Below are positions 1 through 7,957 of a DNA stretch of 39,566 nucleotides, piece after piece; the stretch's first letter is position 1, and each line of letters opens with the position of its first letter. Both the position numbers and the translations under genes were made by a program. The notes below the pieces were generated by a model that saw nothing but the letters and a program-made list of their open reading frames with translations, made no database searches and was not told where the DNA came from. Source of the stretch: CAYQJS01 sp964417895 (GTDB lineage: Bacteria > Chloroflexota > UBA6077 > SHYK01); the NCBI GenBank assembly GCA_964417895.1, contig CAYQJS010000051.1:1-39566 (forward strand), written 5' to 3'.

Positions 1-229
1 ACCCGGCGATCTTAACTTCACCGCCTGTCCAGTTTTCGGGGGGCACTATACACCTATCAAGGCCGCCCATCCGCGCCACTGGAGCAGATTGCGTAACATG
101 ATCGCACCTCGGAGCTGTGCCCCCTTTTTACAGCGTCCGGAGGACGCCACCTCAGGAAGCTGCGCGGGGTCGATCTGCCGAGCCGGTTGCGCGGCGTCCG
201 CGTTGCGCCGTAGCGAGAAAGAGAAACAC

Positions 230-237
230 AAGGAGGA
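230..237 (+). promoter_or_regulatory. Strong Shine-Dalgarno fixing the GTG start of the ferritin-like gene
   Basis: AAGGAGGA lies 6 nt upstream of GTG at 244-246. It sets the start of the ferritin-like reading frame, which an in-frame TAG soon interrupts. In the roughly 230 bases upstream I see no gene. Confidence 0.7.
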
Positions 238-243
238 ATCGTC

Positions 244-852
244 GTGGGCCGAGTTGCGCGACAGATGGTCGAACAGTCGGGGATCAACGTCGAGGAGTTG
301 CTGACTAAGCTTGTGGCGGCAGCGGGCGCAGAGTTCACAACTTTTTACTACTAGTACACTATCCTGCGGGCCAATGCCATCGGCCTCGAGGGCGAGGGGG
401 TGAAGGAGATTATCGAAGACGCCCGCATCGAGGACCGCAATCATTACGAAGCCCTGGTTCCACGCATCTACGAGCTGGGCGGAAAGCTCCCCGACGATAT
501 CCAGGCCTTCTCTCAGCGGGCTGGCTGCCCGGATGCGTATCTGCCCGATAGCCTGGGTGGAAGGGCGGCCGAGCACCGTGGCACTGCCAGAACCGCCATG
601 GGCGAGTATCCAGCTATGCAGGGTAATGCCGTCCGGGACCTGTTGACGGTCCTGGTGGAGGCCGAGCGTTGCGCCGTGCGCACGTACACCGACCTCTGCA
701 ACATGACGTTTGGAAAGGACCACCGGACGTACGACCTTTGCCTGGCGATCCTTAACGAAGAGATCGAGCACGAGGCGTGGTTCAGCGAGTTTCTCAACGA
801 GGGCCCGCAGGGGCTTCCTGGGAACCGTAGGCCGCCTGGCGCTCGGCGCTAG
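244..852 (+). pseudogene. Ferritin-like (Dps/bacterioferritin-type) gene interrupted by an in-frame amber codon and fused at its 3' end
   Basis: Reading from GTG 244 gives a ferritin-like four-helix iron-binding protein: the first helix (GAEFTTFYY) is followed by TAG at 352-354, and the same frame continues with TILRANAIGLEGEGVKEII, then EDRNHYEAL, and later VLVEAERCAVRTYTDLCN and ILNEEIEHEAWFSEFL. The Glu and His iron ligands (E, ExxxH, E, ExxEH patterns) are all present. The amber codon falls in a run of tyrosines (FYY-stop-T), where a tyrosine is expected, so one TAC/TAT to TAG change would explain it. After the last helix (FLNEGPQ, near 800) the sequence switches to the twin-arginine start of the next gene in another frame, so the native C-terminus is missing. 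The middle (about 540-630) also looks longer than usual for the family. Family assignment is from memory of motifs. Genuine pseudogene or assembly error cannot be separated here. Confidence 0.75.
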
Positions 853-1785
853 CGCCGTGGGCGCGGTCGGCCACCTCGCCCCGCGAGTTGAGAGCGCGCC
901 CAGCCGCCCGGGCGGCTCGTCTTCATCACCCTCAGCGCAGGATGGGCATTCAGTCACATTGGGCCATGGAGCGGGGTCGCGTGTAGCCGGGCCGGGCGTA
1001 GTCGGCGATCGACCTCGTGCGGCTTGGATGGGACCCGCTGCGGGTTCTCTCGGACTGGGAATACGGTTCCACGAGCAGGCTCCCGGACGGGAGGACCTGC
1101 GGGAGTTCCGGATCACGGCGTGGGACCGGGAAATCGAGGTGGCTCCGGGCGTCGTGTTCAATGCTTGGACCTACAACGGACGAGTGCCGGGGCCATCGCT
1201 CCGTTGTGTGGAAGGCGACGTCCTTCGCGTCCATTTCGCTACGCTGGGTCCCATCCTCATACGATGCATTTCCATGGTTTTCATGGGCCCGCGATGGATG
1301 GCGTTCCACACATCGCCCCAGGGGAGATCGAGCCTGGCAAAACCTACACCTACGAGTTCGTGGCGGGGCCGTTCGGCTGCCATTTGTATCACTGCCACTC
1401 CGCCGCTCTGAAGCGGCACATCCATAAGGGCCTCTACGGCGCGTTCGCAATCGATCCGGACCCTGCGCGCTATACGGGTCGGGAGCAGGCTCTAGCGCGC
1501 CGGCGCAACCACCGCGAGGCCGAGTGTCAGGAGATCAACGAGATCGTCATGGTGATGAACGCTTTCGACACGGACTTCGACGGAGAGAACGAGGTCTACG
1601 CTGTTAACACGGTCGCTTTCCACTACATGGCGCACCCGATTGCGGTACGGCGAGAGCAACAGCAGCGCATCTATCTCATCAACCTCACCGAGTTCGACCC
1701 GGTGAACTCACTCCACCTTCATGGCAACTTCTTCGACTATTACGATCACGGCACATCGCTCGATCCGACCGCTCGCACGATGTAA
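797..1785 (+). pseudogene. Multicopper oxidase remnant: frameshifted and missing its C-terminal copper site
   Basis: A Tat-like signal (RRGFLGTVGRLALGASAVG) begins near 806 in frame 2. It is followed by the first cupredoxin domain (EIEVAPGVVFNAWTYNGRVPG, then EGDVLRVHF). Near 1235-1250 the reading frame moves to frame 1, which continues with the copper motifs HTMHFHGFH, then GCHLYHCH, ALKRHIHKGLYGAF, and later VNSLHLHGNFFDYYDHGTS. A single base missing near 1240 explains the change. Family members normally continue to a final copper site near the C-terminus (an HAH-containing stretch). Here the frame stops at TAA 1783-1785, and the sequence immediately becomes the N-terminal part of the ZIP gene, which suggests a deletion. 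The product would have been an exported copper oxidase. With the last ligands gone it is very unlikely to be active. Confidence 0.75.
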
Positions 1786-2767
1786 ATGGGGGCCCCGAAC
1801 CGGCGACGATCGGCCAAACTCTGGTCGACGAAGCCTATTGGGCGCACACCATCGCGCCGGAACGAACGGTGCCGCGGCTGGAACGAGCCACAATAACAAT
1901 CCCATACCCTGGGTGGTGGGTGAGCCGCACGAGGTTCGGCTACTCACTTCGACCGGCGCGGTGTTTAAGGGTGTGGTCTCGGTCTCGGTCGAGACGCCCC
2001 AGCCTGGGGGGCAGTGGTTCGCGGCCCTGGCGATGCTCGGCATGTATGTCGGTGTGCTGCCCGTCGCCATCGGCCTGCTGTGGTACCCCTTCCTGCGGCG
2101 GTTGCATCAACGCTGGCTCCACTTCCTGCTCGCGCTGACGGCGGGGCTGCTGGTGTTCCTAGCCGTCGACGCGCTCACGGAGGCCCTTGGCACGGCACTG
2201 GGGTTACCCGAAGCCTACCACGCTGTCGGCCTGTTGGTTGTTGCCCTGATCCTCACTCTGGGGGCACTGCAGCTCGCCTCGAACATGGGGCGACGGCTGA
2301 ACCGCGGGGAATCGCGCGGCCGGGCGCTGGCTGTGTTTATCGCCGCGAGCATCGGGCTACACAATCTGGGGGAGGGCATGGCAGTGGGGGCTGCATATAG
2401 CCTCGGCGAAGTTGCGCTCGGCGCGTTCCTCATTGGTGGGTTTGCCCTCCACAACGTGACCGAGGGCCTGGGGATCGCTGCTCCGATCGCCCGCGACCGA
2501 GTCAGCTTCCCCTTCCTGGCCGGAGTGGGGCTCCTCGCCGGTGTGCCGACGATCCTCGGCACGTTGATCGGCGGCCTCGCGTACGTGCCGGTCCTGGCGG
2601 CCGTCTTGCTGGCCGTGGGTGCGGCCGCGGCACTTCAGGTAGTATTTCAGATCAGTGCCCTCATCGCGCGCCGCGGGGCGGAGAAGCTTGGCCGCCCGGC
2701 CACGATCCTCGGCTTCGCCGCCGGTCTGGTTCTCATGTACAGCACTGCCCTCCTCGTCGCCCTCTAG
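1721..2767 (+). CDS. ZIP-family metal transporter with a damaged N-terminal region
   Basis: From about 2005 the frame encodes a full ZIP-type membrane core: about eight hydrophobic segments including MYVGVLPVAIGLLWYPF and LHFLLALTAGLLVFLAVDAL, and the metal-site helices IGLHNLGEGMAVG and FALHNVTEGLGIA, whose HNxxEG motifs bind the metal. The recognisable extracytoplasmic N-terminal domain (VNGGPEPATIGQTLVDEAYW through ATITIPYP) runs from 1782 to about 1908 in a different frame. It joins the membrane part (WVVGEPHEVRLLTSTGAVF) through what looks like a 1-nt loss near 1909. The first upstream in-frame ATG (1721) lies inside the multicopper oxidase remnant and yields unrelated residues, so the true start is lost. 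The core looks intact, but productive translation is doubtful. Divalent metal transport is a family-level inference. Confidence 0.75.
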   Translation: MATSSTITITAHRSIRPLARCKWGPRTGDDRPNSGRRSLLGAHHRAGTNGAAAGTSHNNNPIPWVVGEPHEVRLLTSTGAVFKGVVSVSVETPQPGGQWFAALAMLGMYVGVLPVAIGLLWYPFLRRLHQRWLHFLLALTAGLLVFLAVDALTEALGTALGLPEAYHAVGLLVVALILTLGALQLASNMGRRLNRGESRGRALAVFIAASIGLHNLGEGMAVGAAYSLGEVALGAFLIGGFALHNVTEGLGIAAPIARDRVSFPFLAGVGLLAGVPTILGTLIGGLAYVPVLAAVLLAVGAAAALQVVFQISALIARRGAEKLGRPATILGFAAGLVLMYSTALLVAL

Positions 2768-2775
2768 CACGCCCT

Positions 2776-2797
2776 CGCCCCCATCGACGGGGGGGCG
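2776..2797 (+). terminator. GC-rich hairpin downstream of the ZIP gene
   Basis: CGCCCCC (2776-2782) and GGGGGCG (2791-2797) form a perfect 7-bp stem with an 8-nt loop, 8 nt after the ZIP stop codon. There is no T-tract, so it may slow polymerase or stabilise the 3' end rather than act as a classical intrinsic terminator. Confidence 0.45.
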
Positions 2798-2936
2798 CGA
2801 CGCTGCCCCTGTCGGCTGATCAGTCCGTCGGGTGGAAGCTGGTGGCGACCGGGGATTTTTCCCGGCGTATCGAAAGCGGCTTGTAAGTGCGTCCAGACAC
2901 GGCTGCGCGCCGGGGACAACGTTGGCGCTCAACTCG

Positions 2937-2977
2937 CGGTACCATTTACTGGGGCGCTTCGTAGAGAAAGGGTACCG
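2937..2977. promoter_or_regulatory. Inverted repeat upstream of the sensor kinase operon (possible operator)
   Basis: CGGTACC (2937-2943) and GGTACCG (2971-2977) are perfect inverted arms 27 nt apart, about 70 nt before the kinase start. A second inverted pair, GCGCC/GGCGC, lies just upstream. No clear -10/-35 pair is visible. This could be an operator or an RNA hairpin; the role is unproven. Confidence 0.3.
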
Positions 2978-3048
2978 TCGCATTTCCGCCCCGTGAGCAG
3001 CTACGTGCGAGGAATCTTCGACACAGTCCCCCAGATCGTAATTCTCTG

Positions 3049-4527
3049 ATGGCCGACGGCATGCTTCGCGGCTCATACGCCGAGTGCACCGACCTCTGTC
3101 TCGAAGACCAGCTCCAGCTCGAGGCGATCGTCGAGGCGCTACCCCTGATGGCCGACGTTTGCCACTCGGATCTCCAGTTGTACGCCAGGTCTGGAGAGCG
3201 GGCCGTGGTCGTATACCACGCTGCGCCAAACCCGGTCCCTTCGCTGTACCCCGCCGTTCAGACCGGCCGAGTCGTCCTTCGACGCGACGCTAGCCCGATC
3301 TTTCGCGTCATCCATGATGGCAGGACGCATCAGTCTGTGAGTGGGACGCTCGTGTGGGGAGCGCCCACGGCTCAGGAAATGTTCCAGATATCGAATGGCG
3401 ACGGCCGAGTGATCGGCGCTGTGAGCGGCACCGCCAACCTGCTGGAGCACGAGCGCCTCCAGCGGCGGGACAGTCTGTTTCGATGGATGGTCGGCCGCGT
3501 TCGTGACCAGGGCTTCGCCGGCCAGCTGCGGGGCGCCTCGGCGCTAGGTCGCCTTACTGAGCACGATGGCGTGCTCATCGTGGACGAGCAGGGGATCATC
3601 CGCTACATGAGCTCAGTGGCAGAACACCAGTACCGTCGAGTCGGATACGTCGACAGCCTGGTCGGGGCGCAGATCTCCGAGCTAGAGACGAGTGAGTATC
3701 TCTGTTTCCGGAGCATGGAGTGGGGCCTCTGCCTGGAGCAAAGGATCCGGGAGGGCGACCAGGTGTGGATCAAGCGAGCTGTCCCCCTCTTTCCGCCACC
3801 ACCGCGCGGGCCATTCCGTAACCTTCGCTCCCATCGAACGCAGCCGGACAGAGCCGTGGTGTTCATCCAGGACGTCACCGACGACGTCCGCCGCGAACAG
3901 GAGCTCAAGATTAAGTCGGCGATGATCCAAGAGATCCACCACCGCGTCAAGAACAACTTGCAGACGGTGGCGTTTCTCTTGCAGATGCAGGCGACGCGTT
4001 CCACCTCGGGTGCCGCACGGGCGACCCTCCGTCAGAGTTGCTCGCGCGTGCTCAGCATAGCCGTGGTGCACGAGTTCCTGTCTCGTGGCGACAGCAGCGA
4101 CATCCGGATCCGTGATGTGTGCGCCCGGATCGCAGGAGAGATGGAAGCGGGGGCTTGGGGCGGTCACAGTCGCGTTCATATCGCGGTCACGGGCGAGGAC
4201 TTCAGCCTGCCGGCGCAACAGGCCACGTCCTGCGCACTGGCGCTGAATGAGCTGCTCCAGAACGCTGTACAGCACGGGTTCCCGGATCGCGACACGGGTT
4301 CGATCGACGTCCGCCTCGCGGAGAAGGACGCGAGCATGGTGATAGAGGTGGCGGATGACGGAGTTGGCTTCCCGCCGGGCTTCGATCCCGCCGTCATCCC
4401 GACCCTGGGGCTCCAGATCGTTCAAACGCTGGTTCGTGACGACTTGCGCGGCCAACTCGAGTTGTTGAATGGGCGTGGTGCGACCGCGCGAATATCGTTC
4501 CCCAAGGAGCTCTGTCGGCCGGCCTAG
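3049..4527 (+). CDS. Sensor histidine kinase (N-terminal H_kinase_N domain, PAS-like region, HisKA_2, HATPase)
   Basis: This 492-residue protein has no signal peptide or membrane segment, so it is probably a cytosolic sensor. Residues about 10-150 match the H_kinase_N type (LEAIVEALPLMADVCHSDLQ and RDASPIFRVIHDGRT). Residues about 165-285 are PAS-like (GVLIVDEQGIIRYMSSVAEH, ending RAVVFIQDVTDD). The HisKA_2 dimerisation helix carries the phospho-acceptor histidine in EIHHRVKNNLQTVAFLLQMQ. The ATP site shows the N-box (LNELLQNAVQHGF), G1 (ADDGVGFPPGF) and G2 (LGLQIVQTL). The ATG at 3049 has no obvious Shine-Dalgarno, so an internal start is possible. The gene ends 9 nt before an ANTAR response regulator, which is the usual pairing for this kinase type (as in EutW/EutV). 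The signal sensed cannot be read from the sequence. Confidence 0.9.
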   Translation: MADGMLRGSYAECTDLCLEDQLQLEAIVEALPLMADVCHSDLQLYARSGERAVVVYHAAPNPVPSLYPAVQTGRVVLRRDASPIFRVIHDGRTHQSVSGTLVWGAPTAQEMFQISNGDGRVIGAVSGTANLLEHERLQRRDSLFRWMVGRVRDQGFAGQLRGASALGRLTEHDGVLIVDEQGIIRYMSSVAEHQYRRVGYVDSLVGAQISELETSEYLCFRSMEWGLCLEQRIREGDQVWIKRAVPLFPPPPRGPFRNLRSHRTQPDRAVVFIQDVTDDVRREQELKIKSAMIQEIHHRVKNNLQTVAFLLQMQATRSTSGAARATLRQSCSRVLSIAVVHEFLSRGDSSDIRIRDVCARIAGEMEAGAWGGHSRVHIAVTGEDFSLPAQQATSCALALNELLQNAVQHGFPDRDTGSIDVRLAEKDASMVIEVADDGVGFPPGFDPAVIPTLGLQIVQTLVRDDLRGQLELLNGRGATARISFPKELCRPA

Positions 4528-4536
4528 GAGGCACTA

Positions 4537-5115
4537 TTGCCAGGCAACAGGATCCTCATCGCCGAAGACGAGGCCATTCCCCGGATGGGGCTGCGGGAAA
4601 TGCTCCACGATCAGGGGTATGTCGTCGTGGGGGAGGCGGCGGATGGCCATGCCGCGGTGGAGCTGGCCCGGCAGTTGAGGCCCGAGCTGGTCATCATGGA
4701 CATCATGATGCCGGGGCTCGACGGTATCGCCGCATCGCAGATTCTCACCGAGGAGCGGGTGGCTCCGGTGCTGCTTGTGACTGCCTATAACGATCGCGAG
4801 CTGGTGGAGCGCGCGAGAGACGCGGGCGTCTTCTCGTACGTAGCCAAGCCCTTCACCGAGGTGCAACTCGTACCGCAGATCGAGCTGGCGCTCGCGCGCT
4901 TCCGTGAGTTTCAGGGTCTGATCAACGAAGCTTCGGATGCCCGCGAAGCGCTCGAGACCCGCAAGGTGGTGGAGCGGGCTAAGGGCGCGCTCATGCAATC
5001 CCAGGGGATCAGCGAGGCGGAAGCCTACCGGCGCATTCAGCGCCTGAGCATGAACAACCGGCGAAGCATGCGCGAGATCGCCGAAGCGATCCTCCTGACC
5101 CAGCAGACGGCCTAG
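4537..5115 (+). CDS. ANTAR-domain response regulator (transcription antiterminator)
   Basis: This 192-residue protein has a receiver domain at about 5-118: acidic pocket ED at ILIAEDEAIP, phospho-acceptor Asp in LVIMDIMMPGLDGI, Thr/Ala in LLVTAYND and the switch Lys in YVAKPF. It is followed by a coiled coil and a C-terminal ANTAR domain (KVVERAKGALMQSQGISEAEAYRRI and later MREIAEAILL). ANTAR proteins bind paired hexaloop RNA hairpins and prevent termination. The start is TTG 4537, with TAGGAGG (overlapping the kinase stop) 5 nt upstream, so the two genes are translationally coupled. The kinase just upstream is the likely phosphodonor. I found no convincing dual-hexaloop target nearby, so the regulated genes probably lie elsewhere. 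Confidence 0.93.
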   Translation: MPGNRILIAEDEAIPRMGLREMLHDQGYVVVGEAADGHAAVELARQLRPELVIMDIMMPGLDGIAASQILTEERVAPVLLVTAYNDRELVERARDAGVFSYVAKPFTEVQLVPQIELALARFREFQGLINEASDAREALETRKVVERAKGALMQSQGISEAEAYRRIQRLSMNNRRSMREIAEAILLTQQTA

Positions 5116-5136
5116 CAGGTTCTCGCGCAGCCCCCT

Positions 5137-5286
5137 CTAGCTGAACGGGGAAGGCAGTGGCTGCCCTATCAAGGCGGACACGAACACGGCGAGGGCAACT
5201 GTCAGAACCAGAACCGCGGCCGCGAAGGCCGCGGCGAGGATCATGCCGCAGCCCAACTTGAAGCCGTCTGCAACTGTCAGATTCAT
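5137..5286 (-). CDS. Small single-pass membrane protein, unknown function
   Basis: An ATG at 5286 opens a 49-residue frame with one long hydrophobic helix (CGMILAAAFAAAVLVLTVAL, then AVFVSAL) after a short polar start (MNLTVADGFKLG), ending in QPLPSPFS. The frame is open further upstream to a GTG at 5349, but that extra part is not hydrophobic. It follows the DivIVA-like gene on the same strand and may share its transcript. I do not recognise a family. The membrane-helix composition is the main evidence that it is a real gene. Confidence 0.45.
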   Translation of the reverse strand: MNLTVADGFKLGCGMILAAAFAAAVLVLTVALAVFVSALIGQPLPSPFS

Positions 5287-5358
5287 GTGGGAGCCGTCGG
5301 AGAACCCGGAATGGTGGAGAGCCCACCACACAGGAGTCCCTGATGGCACACGACGCGG

Positions 5359-5814
5359 TTAGGCCTTCAGCCCAGCGGCCTTGCGGATTTCAGCGGCGAG
5401 CCGAAGGGCTTCCTCCTCCAGGCGGGTGAACAGCTCCTGCGCGTAGCGCTCGGCCGTAGACATGATCTGTGAGCTTTCCTCTCGCGCGCGGTTTATCACG
5501 CGCTCGGCTTCCAGCTCGGCGGATTTGAGCAGCATGTGCTCCTGGACGAGGTAGGCAGCCTGATCGCGGGCGCGCTCAATGAGCTGCTCCGCCTCGGCCC
5601 GCGCGTCGGCGAGGATACGGGACTTGTCCCGGCTCACGCGGTCGGCCTCCATCACAGCATCGGGAAGCTCACCCCGGAAAGCGTCGACGAAGTCGAGCAA
5701 CCGGTCGCGCGGTACCAGGATGCGCCCACCGACGGGAAGCGCAGTGGCCGAGGCGATCAGCTCCTCCAGCTCGTCGAGGAGGGCGAGGATGTCGGGATCG
5801 GTCGAGACACTCAT
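5359..5814 (-). CDS. DivIVA-like coiled-coil protein
   Basis: From ATG 5814 this is a 151-residue protein. The first 45 residues form an amphipathic region (DILALLDELEELIASA, then GGRILVPRDRLLDFVDAF). The rest is a nearly uninterrupted charged coiled coil (SRILADARAEAEQLIERAR, then AELEAERVINRAREESSQIM) ending IRKAAGLKA. This layout is typical of short DivIVA/ATP-synthase-B-like proteins annotated in Chloroflexota and thought to act at the membrane or septum. The frame stays open upstream to 6021, but those residues (Pro, Arg and Thr rich) look non-coding and overlap the divergent exported protein, so 5814 (or the Met at 5826) is preferred. The 100 bp to the divergent gene at 5915 should hold both promoters. 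Confidence 0.7.
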   Translation of the reverse strand: MSVSTDPDILALLDELEELIASATALPVGGRILVPRDRLLDFVDAFRGELPDAVMEADRVSRDKSRILADARAEAEQLIERARDQAAYLVQEHMLLKSAELEAERVINRAREESSQIMSTAERYAQELFTRLEEEALRLAAEIRKAAGLKA

Positions 5815-5914
5815 ATTCGACACCATCCGGCTCTGCCAGAGTGTGGCTATTCTACACCCCTTCAGAAGGACAGTATGTGCGAAGGGCGCCGCACAGTGTA
5901 TTCTTCTGTCTGTA

Positions 5915-7957
5915 GTGGGTCGATCCGGCGTTGTTCGAGGCGTTCGCCTCCCCTGTCCGCTTTCCCTCGGCATAGCGCTCTTGGCGGTGCTGGTCGGCGC
6001 GAGCGTGCCCCCGGCGGCCACGGCGCAGCCCTCGACACCACGACGCTCCTTCCCCCCCGGGCCGATCCGGCTCGCCTATTACTACCCGCCCGACGCCTCT
6101 TCGCTGGAATCCTTGCGGGCTAACATCGCTCGGCTTGACGTGGTCGCTCCGCACTGGCTGGTCGTCGATGAGGCCGGCAGGGTTCGAGCGAACGAGAACC
6201 GCGAGGCCGCCGAAGTCGTGCGAGCGGCAGGGGTTGTGGTGCTACCCTCCGCGGTCATCGCCAGTCCCGAGGCTGGCCGGCGGATCCTGCAGGACCCGGT
6301 GATCGCGACAACCGCCATCGAGCAACTGGTCGCGGCCGTGAGACCGTGGGATGGCCTGGCTCTTGACTTCGAAGGGCTCGACCCCGAAGACCGCGATTTG
6401 CTGACGTCCTTCATTCACCGCCTCGGGGCTGCGCTACGCGCCGCCGGCAGAGCTTTCGTTATTGCGCTCCCCGCCAAAACGAGCGACGTTAGAACCGGGT
6501 GGGCCGGCGCCTACGACTACGCCGCCATCGCCGAGGTGGCGGACCTCTTTCTCGTCATGGCGTACGGATTTCGAACCAGCGCCAGCGCCGTCCCCGGTTC
6601 GACGGCGCCCCTCAGCTGGGTCGAGTCCGCGATGGCCTACGCCGCCGGGCAGATCGCACCGGAGCGGCTGCTGCTCGGAGTCCCGTTCTACGGCTACGAC
6701 TGGAACGTGACCCGCGGGCCGCCGGCGCGGGCGTTGCGCCACTCCGACGTACGTCAGCTCCTCGACGCGACCGGGGCGACGCCCGCGTTCGACACGGCTG
6801 TCGGCTCGACGTGGTTTCGATACGACAGCGACGGCGAGGCCCACGAAGTGTGGTACGAGGACGATCGGGCGCTAGCGGCGAAGCTGGCGCTGGTCTCCAG
6901 ATCGGGGCTTCGAGGCGCAGGCGCGTGGCGCCTGGGCCAGGAGGGCACTGATCTCTGGGGTGTATGGGATCGACTGCTCGCGACCGGAACCCGCCCGGCC
7001 GAGCCTGAAGCCCGGCGCGACCCCAACCCAGCTCTGGTGCAGGGCTCACCAGTTCCCAGGATGCGCGCCGCGCTTCCGACTGTCTGGGCCGAGGATGGAG
7101 CTGAAGTGGAGCTCGTCCTCACAAACCCCGGCCCAGGGACGGCCGCGGTGGAAGTGAGCCTGCTTCGCGAGGATGGGAGCCGTACGCGATTCCAGCGCAC
7201 CGTGGTACCTGGACAACCCGGGGGATTTCACTTATGGGGGCCGGCAGGCGGCGGTGACGTCGCTGTTGAGATTGAGGCTACGTCGCCCATTGCGGCTCAC
7301 GCTACGACCAGGAGCGCCGATGGGGCTGTTGTGATCACTCATGCTAGCGCGCCGGCAGCCGTGTGGGTGTTTCCTGACGGGCAGTCTGGGCCCGGAGTCG
7401 CGACGACGCTCGCCATCTACAATCCGGGCGCAGCCGCCGTAGCGATTCGCGTTACGGCGCGGTCCGACACCGGCGCCGCAGCCTGGGAAGAGTCGATTCG
7501 GCTGAGCGCGGGTGAGCGCCGCCGAATCCTAGCGCCGCGACGCGAGGCGCCGTCCCCCTTCTGGACTCAGCTCGTGGCGGAGGGGCCGGTCACGGTAGCG
7601 CGCCAGACGCGGTTTCTCGGCGCATCCCAGCTGAGCTCGGGCCATACGGCTCCGGCAAGGCGATGGACGCTTCCGCGTGCTGCTCTGGGCGCGTCGTGGT
7701 CGAGCTACCTACTGATCGCCAATCCGGGCGAGACCGCGGTGGAAGCGCGCGTGAGCTGGATGACGGAGGGGCGCGTCGCCTTCGACCAGCAAATCGCGAT
7801 CCCACCGCGTGGCCGCGCGAGCATCCAGCCGCCCTCTGCGCTGGTGGGAGAAGCCTCAGCCGAGGTGGAGGCGAGCGGTCCGGTCGTGATCGAGCGCTCC
7901 GCCTACGAGCGCAACGGCGTGGGCACTATCTCGACTATGGGACTGGCCAGCGGCTGA
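5915..7957 (+). CDS. Exported GH18-like glycoside hydrolase with C-terminal beta-sandwich repeats
   Basis: GTG 5915 starts a 680-residue protein with a Sec signal (SLGIALLAVLVGASVPPAAT, cleavage near ATA-QP). Residues about 45-355 form a TIM-barrel like YaaH/YdhD GH18 proteins: RLAYYYPPDASSLESLRANI, the catalytic strand DGLALDFEGLD (the DxxxDxE acid retained), FLVMAYGF, and LLLGVPFYGYDW. The C-terminal part (about 380-680) holds repeated 'NPG' beta-sandwich modules (LVLTNPGPGTAAVEVSLL, LAIYNPGAAAVAIRV, LLIANPGETAVEARVSW), probably stalk or cell-surface domains. Relatives of this barrel cleave peptidoglycan or chitin-like glycans, but the substrate here is unknown. No Shine-Dalgarno is clear at 5915. 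The 3' end overlaps the convergent mpg frame by 55 bp. Confidence 0.8.
   Translation: MGRSGVVRGVRLPCPLSLGIALLAVLVGASVPPAATAQPSTPRRSFPPGPIRLAYYYPPDASSLESLRANIARLDVVAPHWLVVDEAGRVRANENREAAEVVRAAGVVVLPSAVIASPEAGRRILQDPVIATTAIEQLVAAVRPWDGLALDFEGLDPEDRDLLTSFIHRLGAALRAAGRAFVIALPAKTSDVRTGWAGAYDYAAIAEVADLFLVMAYGFRTSASAVPGSTAPLSWVESAMAYAAGQIAPERLLLGVPFYGYDWNVTRGPPARALRHSDVRQLLDATGATPAFDTAVGSTWFRYDSDGEAHEVWYEDDRALAAKLALVSRSGLRGAGAWRLGQEGTDLWGVWDRLLATGTRPAEPEARRDPNPALVQGSPVPRMRAALPTVWAEDGAEVELVLTNPGPGTAAVEVSLLREDGSRTRFQRTVVPGQPGGFHLWGPAGGGDVAVEIEATSPIAAHATTRSADGAVVITHASAPAAVWVFPDGQSGPGVATTLAIYNPGAAAVAIRVTARSDTGAAAWEESIRLSAGERRRILAPRREAPSPFWTQLVAEGPVTVARQTRFLGASQLSSGHTAPARRWTLPRAALGASWSSYLLIANPGETAVEARVSWMTEGRVAFDQQIAIPPRGRASIQPPSALVGEASAEVEASGPVVIERSAYERNGVGTISTMGLASG

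Noticed and set aside
46..1161. Long open frames antisense to recognised genes (for example 46-1161 minus, 13745-14818 plus, 19033-20742 plus, 21353-22885 minus).
   Set aside because: They lie opposite or across clear protein families, show Arg/Pro/Ser-rich composition and no family motif, as expected for shadow frames in GC-rich DNA.
2776..2797. Attachment site or integron recombination site at the inverted repeats near 2.8-3.0 kb.
   Set aside because: No integrase, tRNA gene or direct-repeat partner is present. The hairpin is adequately explained as a 3'-end structure.
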